This document shows positions 43,998 through 51,191 of a DNA stretch of 60,477 nt, piece after piece. The notes below the pieces were generated by a model. The model saw only the letters and a list, made by a program, of their open reading frames with translations. It ran no database searches and was not told the DNA's origin. Within the stretch, counting starts at the first letter, position 1. Each line of letters opens with the position of its first letter. Both the position numbers and the translations under genes were made by a program. Source of the DNA: Pseudomonadota bacterium (GTDB taxonomy: Bacteria; Pseudomonadota; Alphaproteobacteria; Rhizobiales; Xanthobacteraceae); the NCBI GenBank assembly GCA_018242205.1, contig JAFECJ010000025.1, positions 1 to 60,477 on the forward strand. The letters run 5' to 3'.

Positions 43998-44726
43998 ATG
44001 ACGACAATACTTGCTGAGCGCGAGGCGCAGCCGACACTCAATTCCGCCGCACTGGCGCAACTGCGCTCCGACATCCTGACCTGCCGTCTGATGCCCGGAG
44101 CAAAGCTTCGCGTCGAAGGCCTGCGCGAGCGGTACGGCATGGGCGCCAGCCCCATTCGCGAGGCGCTTATGCGGCTGGAAGCCGAAGGCTTGGTCGTCCT
44201 GGAGCAGAACAAGGGCTTCAAGGTCGCCGATGTGTCGATCGACAACCTCAACGACCTGATGGACACCCGCATCGAAATCGAGGGCGTGGCCCTTCGCTGG
44301 TCGATCGAGCGAGGCGGCGTCGATTGGGAAGCGAGCTTGTTGGCCGCGTTTCACCGGCTGTCCAAGCAGGAGAAATTTAACCCCGAGAGCCCCCGCGCGA
44401 TCAGCAACGATTGGAACAGAGAACACGAAGAATTCCACGCGGCGCTGGTGAGCGCCTGCGGTGCGCCGACGCTGCTGTCGATCCGATCTCGGCTGTTCGA
44501 GCAAGCCGAGCGCTATGTCTCGCTCTCGATCATGGCGGATGGTCCCTCTCGCGACGACGTCTCGGAACACCAGCGGCTTATGAAAGTCGCGCTCAGTCGC
44601 AATGTCGAGAAGGCGCTCGAAGCCAACCGGCTCCACATCGAGGCAACGCGCGGGAAGGTCGCCGCTTCGCTTGCCAGCAAGAAGAAGCCCGCTGCGCTGA
44701 GCGTTGTTAACAGGAAGCCCAAATGA
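43998..44726 (+). CDS. GntR-family (FCD/FadR subfamily) transcriptional regulator
   Basis: 242 aa from the ATG at 43998; the TTG at 43920 would extend into the palindrome region. A winged helix (LRSDILTCRLMPGAKLRVE, YGMGASPIREALMRLEAEGLV) is followed by an all-helical FCD ligand domain, with likely metal or ligand residues in RIEIEGVALRWSIE, HEEFHAALVSACG and SEHQRLMKVAL. It has a Lys-rich tail. It heads the plus-strand catabolic operon with a 4-bp overlap into the dehydrogenase gene and is divergent from the importer, so it probably controls both. Confidence 0.9.
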   Translation: MTTILAEREAQPTLNSAALAQLRSDILTCRLMPGAKLRVEGLRERYGMGASPIREALMRLEAEGLVVLEQNKGFKVADVSIDNLNDLMDTRIEIEGVALRWSIERGGVDWEASLLAAFHRLSKQEKFNPESPRAISNDWNREHEEFHAALVSACGAPTLLSIRSRLFEQAERYVSLSIMADGPSRDDVSEHQRLMKVALSRNVEKALEANRLHIEATRGKVAASLASKKKPAALSVVNRKPK

Positions 44727-45778
44727 CTACGACGCCAATTCAAGCCGGCGAGCTCAGTGGCTTCATTGCGAACCTGTTCGAGGCCACCGGCGTTCCGACC
44801 CGTTCGGCGTCCGTGGTCGCGGACGGCTTGGTCGATGCCGATCTCGATGGCCTGGCGTCGCACGGCATCATGCTGACGGAGATGTATGTAGACCGCCTGC
44901 GCAAGAATTCGGTGAGCACGAACGAAGCCGCGACCGTCGTGTCGGACCGCAACGGCGCCGTCGTCCTCGACGCCGGGCATGCACTCGGCATCCTCACCGG
45001 GGACCAGGCGATGCAGATCGCCATCGCCAAGGCCGGGCAACACGCTGCCGGCGTCGTTTCGGTCCGCCACGGCTTCCATTTCGGAGCGGCAAGCCGCTTT
45101 GCGCTGCAGGCCGCCGATGCCGACTGCATCGGCATCGCAATGTGCAACACCCGCCCGCTGATGCCGGCTCCCGGCGGCGCCGAACGCGTCGTCGGCAACA
45201 ACCCGATCGCCATCGCCATTCCTGCCGACGGCGACATCCCGATCGTGCTCGACATGGCCACCAGCGAAGCGGCCATGGGCAAGATCCGCATGGCGGAAAA
45301 ATCGGGCCAGCCGATCCCCGCGAGTTGGGCGGTCACGGCCGACGGCTCGCCGACCACCGATGCGGCGCAAGCGATCGCCGGCATGCTGCTGCCCTCCGGC
45401 GGCCCAAAGGGCTTCGGCCTTTCGTTCCTGATCGACCTGATGTGCGGCCTGCTGTCGCAAGGCGCTTTCGGCGACAAGGTTCGCCCGCTCTACGGCGATG
45501 CCGGCCTGCCCTATGACTGCTCGCACCTGTTCATCGCCATCGACGTCGGGCACTTTTGCGACGTGAGCTGGTTCCGCCGGGCGGCGGCTGCGGCGGCAGA
45601 GAAGATCCGCACTGGCCGCCGGGCGCCGGGCGTCGAGAAGCTGTTCTCCCCGGGCGAGCCCGAATGGCGCCGCCGCGAGGCAGCCGGCGGTATCGTCCAT
45701 GTTCCGCCTGCGGTCGCCGACGCGCTCAAGCGTCTCGCGGCCGAATTGAACGTCACAGCACCCGCATCCCTGACCTGA
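44723..45778 (+). CDS. Ldh_2 family (malate/L-lactate/ureidoglycolate) dehydrogenase
   Basis: 351 aa NAD(P)-dependent oxidoreductase of the unusual Ldh_2 fold, not related to classic LDH. Signature stretches: LDGLASHGIMLTEMYVDRL near residue 48 with the catalytic His, VSVRHGFHFGAASRFAL near residue 120 and NNPIAIAIP and LDMATSEAAMGKI near residue 180. Members oxidise malate, lactate, ureidoglycolate or 2,3-diketogulonate. It overlaps the regulator stop and leads to RidA, cupin and amidohydrolase genes, implying a 2-hydroxy/2-oxo acid step in that pathway. Confidence 0.9.
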   Translation: MTTTPIQAGELSGFIANLFEATGVPTRSASVVADGLVDADLDGLASHGIMLTEMYVDRLRKNSVSTNEAATVVSDRNGAVVLDAGHALGILTGDQAMQIAIAKAGQHAAGVVSVRHGFHFGAASRFALQAADADCIGIAMCNTRPLMPAPGGAERVVGNNPIAIAIPADGDIPIVLDMATSEAAMGKIRMAEKSGQPIPASWAVTADGSPTTDAAQAIAGMLLPSGGPKGFGLSFLIDLMCGLLSQGAFGDKVRPLYGDAGLPYDCSHLFIAIDVGHFCDVSWFRRAAAAAAEKIRTGRRAPGVEKLFSPGEPEWRRREAAGGIVHVPPAVADALKRLAAELNVTAPASLT

Positions 45779-45794
45779 GTGGAGTTTGACAGAC

Positions 45795-46190
45795 ATGCCG
45801 AAGACCCAAATCAAGAGCCCCAAGCTGCGCCAGCCGAACGGCGTGTTCTCGCACGCCACCGCGATCGAAGCGAAGGGCCGTTTCGTTTTCATCTCGGGCA
45901 TGACGTCGCGCCGGCCGGACGGCACCATCGCCGGCATCGGCGATGTCACCGAGCAAACCAAGCAGGTCTGCGAAAACCTCAAGGCCGCGGTGGAAGCCGC
46001 CGGCGGCACGCTCGAGGACATCTGCCGCGTCGATGTCTATGTTCGCAACATGGAGCACTTCGACGCCATTCATAAGGTGCGCGCGCAGTATTTCCGCGAA
46101 CCTCTTCCGGCCTCGACGATGGTCGAGATCAACAAGATGACCTCGCCGGACTATCTGATCGAAATCAACGCCATCGCCGTCATCGCCTAA
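45795..46190 (+). CDS. RidA/YjgF family protein lacking the canonical arginine
   Basis: 131 aa from the ATG at 45795 with GGAG 10 nt upstream; a TTG at 45786 is possible. The fold is evident in FVFISGMTSRRPDG, ENLKAAVEAAGGTLEDICRVDVYV and YLIEINAIAVI. Where RidA imine deaminases carry an Arg (PARSCVEV in E. coli, from memory), this protein reads PASTMVEI, so it belongs to another Rid subgroup. 2-Aminomuconate deaminases are RidA-family members, and the neighbouring ACMSD-like amidohydrolase would make such a role plausible. Confidence 0.88.
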   Translation: MPKTQIKSPKLRQPNGVFSHATAIEAKGRFVFISGMTSRRPDGTIAGIGDVTEQTKQVCENLKAAVEAAGGTLEDICRVDVYVRNMEHFDAIHKVRAQYFREPLPASTMVEINKMTSPDYLIEINAIAVIA

Positions 46191-46202
46191 CGGAGCGTCG
46201 AG

Positions 46203-46556
46203 ATGGGCGACAAATACGGCCTGAAACTGGCGGCGGAACGCGGCATCAAGCTGCGCGACATCGGCAGCAAACTGCTGCTCGAGAACGAGCTCATCCGCAT
46301 GTGGGAGATCAAGCTCGAACCTGGCGAAACGCTGGACTTCCACATCCACTATCACCCTTACCTGGTGATTTCCCTCGCCGGCGGCGTCGGCGAGATCGAA
46401 ACCATCTTCGGTCAGAAGATCGCGACCGACGAGCCGATGGGGCATTTCATTTTCATCAATGAGATGCGGGCGGTTCACCGGCTCACCAACAAATCGAACG
46501 TGACCTATCTGTCGCGCCTGACAGAGATGAAGTCGGTCACCTGGACTGCCGATTGA
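46203..46556 (+). CDS. Cupin-domain protein (small, copy A)
   Basis: 117 aa single-domain cupin. Motif 1 reads LEPGETLDFHIHYHPYLVISLAGG (about 39-62), with His51, His53 and His55 as possible metal ligands and Glu44 nearby; motif 2 is MGHFIFINEMRAVHRLTNKS with another His. It is too short for a 3-hydroxyanthranilate dioxygenase, but small cupins include dioxygenases, isomerases and sugar/acid epimerases. It lies 12 nt after RidA and 18 nt before the amidohydrolase in the same operon. Confidence 0.82.
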   Translation: MGDKYGLKLAAERGIKLRDIGSKLLLENELIRMWEIKLEPGETLDFHIHYHPYLVISLAGGVGEIETIFGQKIATDEPMGHFIFINEMRAVHRLTNKSNVTYLSRLTEMKSVTWTAD

Positions 46557-46574
46557 GATAACGGGTACCGCGTC

Positions 46575-47570
46575 ATGAGCGAAGCCGCAGCCTTGGGCGG
46601 ATGGGACGTCCACACGCACATCATTCCGCCGAAAGTCATCGCCGCGGCGGAGCAAGGCCGTTTCGGCATGACGGCGACACCGGGCACGCTGCATATCTGC
46701 GCCCACGGCGTTCCGCTCAATCCCCTGTCGAGAGTCAGCGGCCTCGTCGACCGCATCCGTTGCGATGGCCTCGACGGCGCGGTCGTTTCGGTGCCGCCGC
46801 CGCTGTTCCGGCCGGACCTGTCGCCGGCGGATCGCGCCGATTACGCCAAACTGGTCAATGACAGCGTTTGCGATGTCTGCGCCGCGCATAGCCCGGTGCT
46901 GCGTCCCTTCGCCTATCTGCCGCTGGAAGAGCCTGAAGCGGCCGCCCGCATCGCTGCCGATCTCGACGGCAGCTGGGCCGGCGTTGTCTGCGGCACCGAA
47001 CTCAATGCGCTCACCTATGCCTCGGGGCGTTATGACGCCCTGTGGCAGACCTTGAGCGACAAGAGGCTGCCGCTGTTCATTCATCCCGGCTCGACGCCCG
47101 ATCAAAGACTCGACCCCTTCTACCTGACCAACCTGCTCGGCAATCCGGTGGAAACCACGATCGCCGCGGCGAACCTCGTATTCGCCGGGGTGATGCACCG
47201 CTTTCCGGGCCTCAATGTCATTCTCGCGCATGGTGGCGGCTGCGTTGCGGCTTTGTGCGGCCGCTGGCAGATGGGCGCCACGACAAACCGGCCGGGCGTG
47301 CCGAAACTCGACCTCAACCCGAACGACGCCGTGCGCCGCTTTTACGTGGACAGTCTTGTGCACTCGCCGGCGTATCTCGCGGCGATCATCGAGATCGTCG
47401 GCGACGACCGAATCCTGCTCGGCAGCGATTGGCCGTTTCCCATGGGCGCGCCCTCGGCGGAACATGATCTCGGCCACCTGCCGCATGCGACGAAGCACAA
47501 AATTCGCAAAGCCAACGCCGAAGGCCTTTTCGGCTCGCGGCTGCAACCCATCCGGTCAATGTCGAGGTAA
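46575..47570 (+). CDS. Amidohydrolase-2 family (ACMSD-like) protein
   Basis: 331 aa TIM-barrel metal enzyme. The N-terminal metal site is GGWDVHTHIIPP (HxH near residue 12). Later ligands are LPLFIHPGSTP near residue 160, VILAHGGGCVAAL near residue 215 and LLGSDWPFPMG near residue 280. This is the arrangement of aminocarboxymuconate-semialdehyde decarboxylase and related 2,6-dihydroxybenzoate or isoorotate decarboxylases. It could decarboxylate or hydrolyse a ring-cleavage product. It sits between two cupin genes, and its stop is 2 nt from the next start. Confidence 0.9.
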   Translation: MSEAAALGGWDVHTHIIPPKVIAAAEQGRFGMTATPGTLHICAHGVPLNPLSRVSGLVDRIRCDGLDGAVVSVPPPLFRPDLSPADRADYAKLVNDSVCDVCAAHSPVLRPFAYLPLEEPEAAARIAADLDGSWAGVVCGTELNALTYASGRYDALWQTLSDKRLPLFIHPGSTPDQRLDPFYLTNLLGNPVETTIAAANLVFAGVMHRFPGLNVILAHGGGCVAALCGRWQMGATTNRPGVPKLDLNPNDAVRRFYVDSLVHSPAYLAAIIEIVGDDRILLGSDWPFPMGAPSAEHDLGHLPHATKHKIRKANAEGLFGSRLQPIRSMSR

Positions 47571-47572
47571 AT

Positions 47573-47974
47573 ATGACTAAACTTCCCGAAGGCGCTCCCG
47601 ATCTCCAGGAAATCCTGATCCAGTCGGCCGACATGCCGTGGCGTGAAAAATCGCTGAAGGGCGTCCACGAAAAGATGCTCTGGCGCGACGAGGAAACCGG
47701 TGCGTCTGTCGCGCTCATCAAGTTCGACAAGGGTGCCGGCATCCCCTCGCCGCACTATCACGCCTCGAACCAAATGATGTTTTGCCTCAGCGGCAAATAT
47801 GAATACACCTCGACGGGCGTGACGCTGACGCCCGGCGCGTTCTACTGCAACCCGAAGGGCCTGACCCACGGACCGGCGATTGCGCGCGAGGAAACCGTCG
47901 TCGTCGAGATCTATGACGGACCGCACTATCCGCACAAACCCGACTGGTACAGCGACGAACGCGACGCCCGCTAA
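47573..47974 (+). CDS. Cupin-domain protein (copy B)
   Basis: 133 aa. Motif 1 is GIPSPHYHASNQMMFCLSGKYEY near residue 60, with His62, His64 and a following Gln where Glu is more usual. Motif 2 is GAFYCNPKGLTHGPAIA with His near residue 100. The start follows the amidohydrolase stop by 2 nt. Related in fold, not in close sequence, to the cupin at 46.2 kb. Function within the pathway (dioxygenase, isomerase or lyase) cannot be read from the sequence. Confidence 0.82.
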   Translation: MTKLPEGAPDLQEILIQSADMPWREKSLKGVHEKMLWRDEETGASVALIKFDKGAGIPSPHYHASNQMMFCLSGKYEYTSTGVTLTPGAFYCNPKGLTHGPAIAREETVVVEIYDGPHYPHKPDWYSDERDAR

Positions 47975-48013
47975 GCCCCAATACCGCGCCGGCTATTTGC
48001 CAAGGAGATGCCG

Positions 48014-48976
48014 ATGCTGACTCGCCTGAGCTGCGTTCTCGCCCTTGTCGTGATGACGGCGACAGCCGGCGCCGAGGACTTTCCGTCGCGCAACGTCACC
48101 ATCGTGTCGCCGTATCAAGCCGGCGGCACGAGCGACATCATCGCCCGCGTGCTCGCGCAGGGGCTGCAGAAGCGCTGGCGCAACACCGTCGTGGTCGAAA
48201 ACAAGCCTGGCGCCAATGGAGCTATCGGCGTCTCCACCGTGATCCACGCTCCGCACGATGGCCATACCTTGCTGGCGGTGGCGTCGAGCGCGCTGACGCT
48301 CAACCCGATTTTCTACCCGAAGCTCGGCTACGACGTCGGCCGCGATCTCGCGCCGATCACCCGCACCGGCAACGTGGCCAATGTGCTGGTGATCAACAAG
48401 GACCTTCCCGTCACCGATGTACAAGGCTTGATCGCGCTCGCCCGCCGGAAGCCGGACGCCCTGGCTTACGCATCGCAAGGGTCGGGCTCCAACGGCCACA
48501 TCACGGGCGAGATGTTCAAGCAGCGCGCGGACATCGAAATGCTGCATGTGCCCTACAAGGGAAGCGTCCCTGCGGTGCAGGATTTGCTTGGCGGCCGTGT
48601 TCAGGTGATGTTCGACAATCTGCCGACAGCCTTGCCGCTCATACGCGGCGGCCAGCTCCGCGCCCTCGCCATGACGACGGCGGAGCGCGCCCCGGCGATG
48701 CCCGAGGAACCGACAATCGCGGAATCCGGCCTTGCCGGTTTCGATACCAGCGCCTGGTTTGCGCTGCTGGTGGCAAAGTCGACACCCGAGCCGTTGCGCG
48801 CGCAGATCGAACGCGACGTCGTCGAAACTTTGAAGTCGGACGAAGTGCGCGAACGCCTGCTGGCATCCGGCATCGACGTTCTCGCCGATGGATCGGCCGT
48901 TCTGGTCAAGCGTATTGCCGACGACAGCGCTAAGTGGCGCGATGTCGTGACCAAGGCAAATATTAAGGTGGAATAG
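48014..48976 (+). CDS. Tripartite tricarboxylate transporter (Bug/TctC) substrate-binding protein
   Basis: 320 aa from the ATG at 48014, which has AGGAG 6 nt upstream; an ATG at 48008 abuts the RBS. A signal peptide (LTRLSCVLALVVMTATAGA) is followed by the Bug fold: VTIVSPYQAGGTSDIIARVLA, VVENKPGANGAIG, MLHVPYKGSVPAVQDLLGGRVQVMFDN. No tctA/tctB membrane genes are nearby, so it is an orphan binding protein that may feed a shared permease or act as a sensor. It closes the RidA/cupin/amidohydrolase operon, 39 bp after cupin B. Confidence 0.92.
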   Translation: MLTRLSCVLALVVMTATAGAEDFPSRNVTIVSPYQAGGTSDIIARVLAQGLQKRWRNTVVVENKPGANGAIGVSTVIHAPHDGHTLLAVASSALTLNPIFYPKLGYDVGRDLAPITRTGNVANVLVINKDLPVTDVQGLIALARRKPDALAYASQGSGSNGHITGEMFKQRADIEMLHVPYKGSVPAVQDLLGGRVQVMFDNLPTALPLIRGGQLRALAMTTAERAPAMPEEPTIAESGLAGFDTSAWFALLVAKSTPEPLRAQIERDVVETLKSDEVRERLLASGIDVLADGSAVLVKRIADDSAKWRDVVTKANIKVE

Positions 48977-49382
48977 AGTTCAAGGGACAAATAGGCCTCG
49001 GAGTCCGCACATCGTTAAGCTCGCACTCGCACGTAAACTTCTGCCTCCTCCTGGCGCACCTCTGGTGCCGTTAGAACACCCAACTCGGTGTCCTCGGACG
49101 TGGACACACGAAGGCGCGAAATTGCTGACCGGCCGGTCAATCGAAACTCCTCACTGTAACGTTAAGCGCCTCTTCCGCGAACTTGCGTTAAAGGGCCAGC
49201 GCCCATCCAAGTAAACTTGAGCTTACGGTCCTCCTTCCCCATTCGTAATGGGCCGCCACTCTGCCATGCGGCGTGGGCGCGAACGAGCTTAGGCGGAACT
49301 TTAAGGGACTGATGTCCTCGAGAAGATTTTTGGATTTGCGCGAGGCTCCGCGGTCCGGGCGCGCGTCTGGAGTGCACGCCCC
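48977..49382. other. Gene-free spacer
   Basis: 406 bp between convergent genes, with lower GC than its surroundings and no open frame that resembles a family. Small symmetric elements are present: GTGTCC/GGACAC near 49090 and the 6-bp stem hairpin CCCATT-CGT-AATGGG at 49238-49252. Neither is followed by a T-run, so I do not call a terminator. It may be decayed coding DNA within the candidate island. Confidence 0.4.
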
Positions 49383-50375
49383 TCATTCGGCAAGTGGGCC
49401 AAGCATGGCATTGCGACAGTTCGACCGAACTTGACGGGCGTCGGTAATAATCCGGTCCAAGAGAGCATGGCGAGCGCGCCAGGCACTTCGCTTCGACGGG
49501 GCCACCTCATGGATCGATCGCATGCGCATCTGCGGCGGCAGCTTGAACATGTAAGGCCCATTCGGCGTCGCGCCGAGTTCAATCCAATATCGATCGTAGT
49601 CTGCGACCCAGGTTCGTGCCCGACAGGCGCTCCTGCTCGCATGTCCAAGATTTGACGATGCCCGGATTTCCAAGGCGCCGAAGTCTTCCTTGAGGGCGTA
49701 AACGACGTGCATCAGAAGGTCCTTCGGCCGCAGCCCGAACAGATCCTTGGTCACGCGAACCGTCAGCGATTTTCCGTAATGCCTGGCGCTCCCTTGCAGC
49801 CCGCCAAGCAGGAAGTACGAGGCACCATCTTTATGATCGGCGCCGATCGCGAAGGTGGTGGTCGCGACCGTCACTTGACTGTCCTGAACGAGCAATCGAC
49901 ACGTCAGTTCTCCTTCTCGCGACCATGTGGGACTGCGCTCCAGCCTGAGTTCGTAACCGCCGCCGCTTCGACCCGTAAAGGCGGCAACGGCCAGATGCCG
50001 GCCCGTAATGAGGTCGCGGACATGCTGGTCACCCAAGATCTTCAGAAGCGCATCGTAATGGTAAGCGAGAATGCGCGATCGCTGCGCCGGTCGCAGATTG
50101 TTGCACAGAAATCTCCGTGCCGGCTTGTTGGCCAGATCGAACGGAATCGTGTCGACCAGTATGCGGCCACAGATCCTGTGAAGATCGATGAACCAGGCGC
50201 GCATGCTGAGCGGGGCGCGCAGAAGTCGGAAGACGAGCCGTCGCCGTTCCTTGGCGCTGGCGCAGCCCAATCGAGCCAGCACTGAGCAACAGATCGCAAT
50301 CTTCGTTCGGAGCGCCGCCGAAATCGGCCATTGTACGGCTTTAGCCGTATCCACACGGCTCGCATGGTAATTCAT
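49383..50375 (-). CDS. DUF535 (VirK/YbjX family) protein
   Basis: 330 aa. The N-terminal third (about 40-110) has RRRLVFRLLRAPLSMRAWFI and RPAQRSRILAYHYDAL. The middle and C-terminal blocks are RSGGGYELRLERSPTWSREGELTCRLLVQD, YFLLGGLQG and DLFGLRPKDLLMHVVYALKEDFG, all DUF535 hallmarks. VirK/YbjX proteins in enterobacteria belong to envelope-stress or antimicrobial-peptide regulons (known); the biochemical role is not established. The start lies 76 bp from a tandem repeat that is also found at the RND pump promoter, so co-regulation is likely. Confidence 0.82.
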   Translation of the reverse strand: MNYHASRVDTAKAVQWPISAALRTKIAICCSVLARLGCASAKERRRLVFRLLRAPLSMRAWFIDLHRICGRILVDTIPFDLANKPARRFLCNNLRPAQRSRILAYHYDALLKILGDQHVRDLITGRHLAVAAFTGRSGGGYELRLERSPTWSREGELTCRLLVQDSQVTVATTTFAIGADHKDGASYFLLGGLQGSARHYGKSLTVRVTKDLFGLRPKDLLMHVVYALKEDFGALEIRASSNLGHASRSACRARTWVADYDRYWIELGATPNGPYMFKLPPQMRMRSIHEVAPSKRSAWRARHALLDRIITDARQVRSNCRNAMLGPLAE

Positions 50376-50450
50376 TCGTCGCCTATAAGACGTCGCGTCA
50401 ATCGCAGCAGATCAATACGCGCCGGCTTATAGATCGAGGTACCTCAGATT

Positions 50451-50480
50451 CTGTCGAGGCTCTGTGGAGACTCGATGGAG
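50451..50480. promoter_or_regulatory. AdeR-like tandem direct repeat at the DUF535/GNAT divergent promoter
   Basis: Two 11-bp units, CTGTCGAGGCT (50451-50461) and CTGTGGAGACT (50462-50472), match each other at 9 of 11 positions and are followed by CGATGGAG. The whole 30-bp element matches 57373-57402 at 25 of 30 positions. An 11-bp period puts both units on the same DNA face, as for OmpR-class dimers. The GTG at 50464 lies inside it, an argument against that start for the GNAT gene. Confidence 0.7.
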
Positions 50481-50532
50481 CCCTGATGAACACACCCCCG
50501 CTTTCAGCAACCATATCGGCCCAAAGGAGCGA

Positions 50533-51150
50533 ATGGACCGCTGCATCCTGTCAAAAAATGTCCATCTGGACGATCCACCATGCCAGGACATCACGTTGCG
50601 CGGGAGAAAGCTCTTGAAGAATGAAAGGGGAGCGAGCGGCGTCACGCTCGAACCAGCCGGACAAGCGGACTTGACGGACTTCAAACGAGCGCTTCGGGAA
50701 TCATTTGCTGTCGCCGTTATCGAAGCGTTCGGTTCGGTCACAGAGGGCTCGATACCGTCCGATCAAGACGTCGACGAATCGTTCGGTAAGCCGGGCACGG
50801 CCATCTTTCATATCGCCTCGAACGGCCGAAAGGTCGGCGGCGTCGTGCTGAGCATCGATGATGTCACCCATCACAACGCGCTGGAGCTCTTTTTCATATC
50901 TCCGGCGGAGCATGGCGGCGGCATTGGTCACAAAGCTTGGCAGGCCATTGAGGCGCGCTATCCCGAGACAGAAGTCTGGGGCACGCACACACCCTACTTC
51001 GAGAAGCGCAACATTCACTTCTATGTCAACAAATGCGGTTTCAAGATCGTCGAATTCTTCAACGCGCACCACCGAATGCCAGAAGATTCTCTCCATGACG
51101 CCATGCCCGGTGGCGGGGAGTTCTTTCGATTTGAAAAGGTAATGAGATAA
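50533..51150 (+). CDS. GNAT-family N-acetyltransferase
   Basis: 205 aa from the ATG at 50533, preceded by AAAGGAG; a GTG at 50464 would place the start within the tandem repeat. The GNAT core begins near GVTLEPAGQADLTDFKRALRE; the acetyl-CoA loop is seen as SPAEHGGGIGHKAWQAIEARYPE, followed by HFYVNKCGFKIVEFFN, typical of the C-terminal strand. It has no signal peptide. It is divergent from DUF535, with the shared regulatory repeat between them. The substrate is unknown. Confidence 0.83.
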   Translation: MDRCILSKNVHLDDPPCQDITLRGRKLLKNERGASGVTLEPAGQADLTDFKRALRESFAVAVIEAFGSVTEGSIPSDQDVDESFGKPGTAIFHIASNGRKVGGVVLSIDDVTHHNALELFFISPAEHGGGIGHKAWQAIEARYPETEVWGTHTPYFEKRNIHFYVNKCGFKIVEFFNAHHRMPEDSLHDAMPGGGEFFRFEKVMR

Positions 51151-51191
51151 CGGCTGTGAGACCCAGCGAAGAGACGCGACCGTAAGGCAGA

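Noticed and set aside
45753..47546. A 597-residue minus-strand open frame
   Set aside because: It lies wholly opposite the RidA, cupin and amidohydrolase genes, whose frames carry recognisable domains; it has no family resemblance.
49238..49252. Rho-independent terminator at the CCCATT-CGT-AATGGG hairpin
   Set aside because: The stem is short and is not followed by a T-run on either strand.
49162..49386. A 74-residue minus-strand open frame in the spacer left of DUF535
   Set aside because: No family resemblance, no plausible ribosome site; treated as noncoding.
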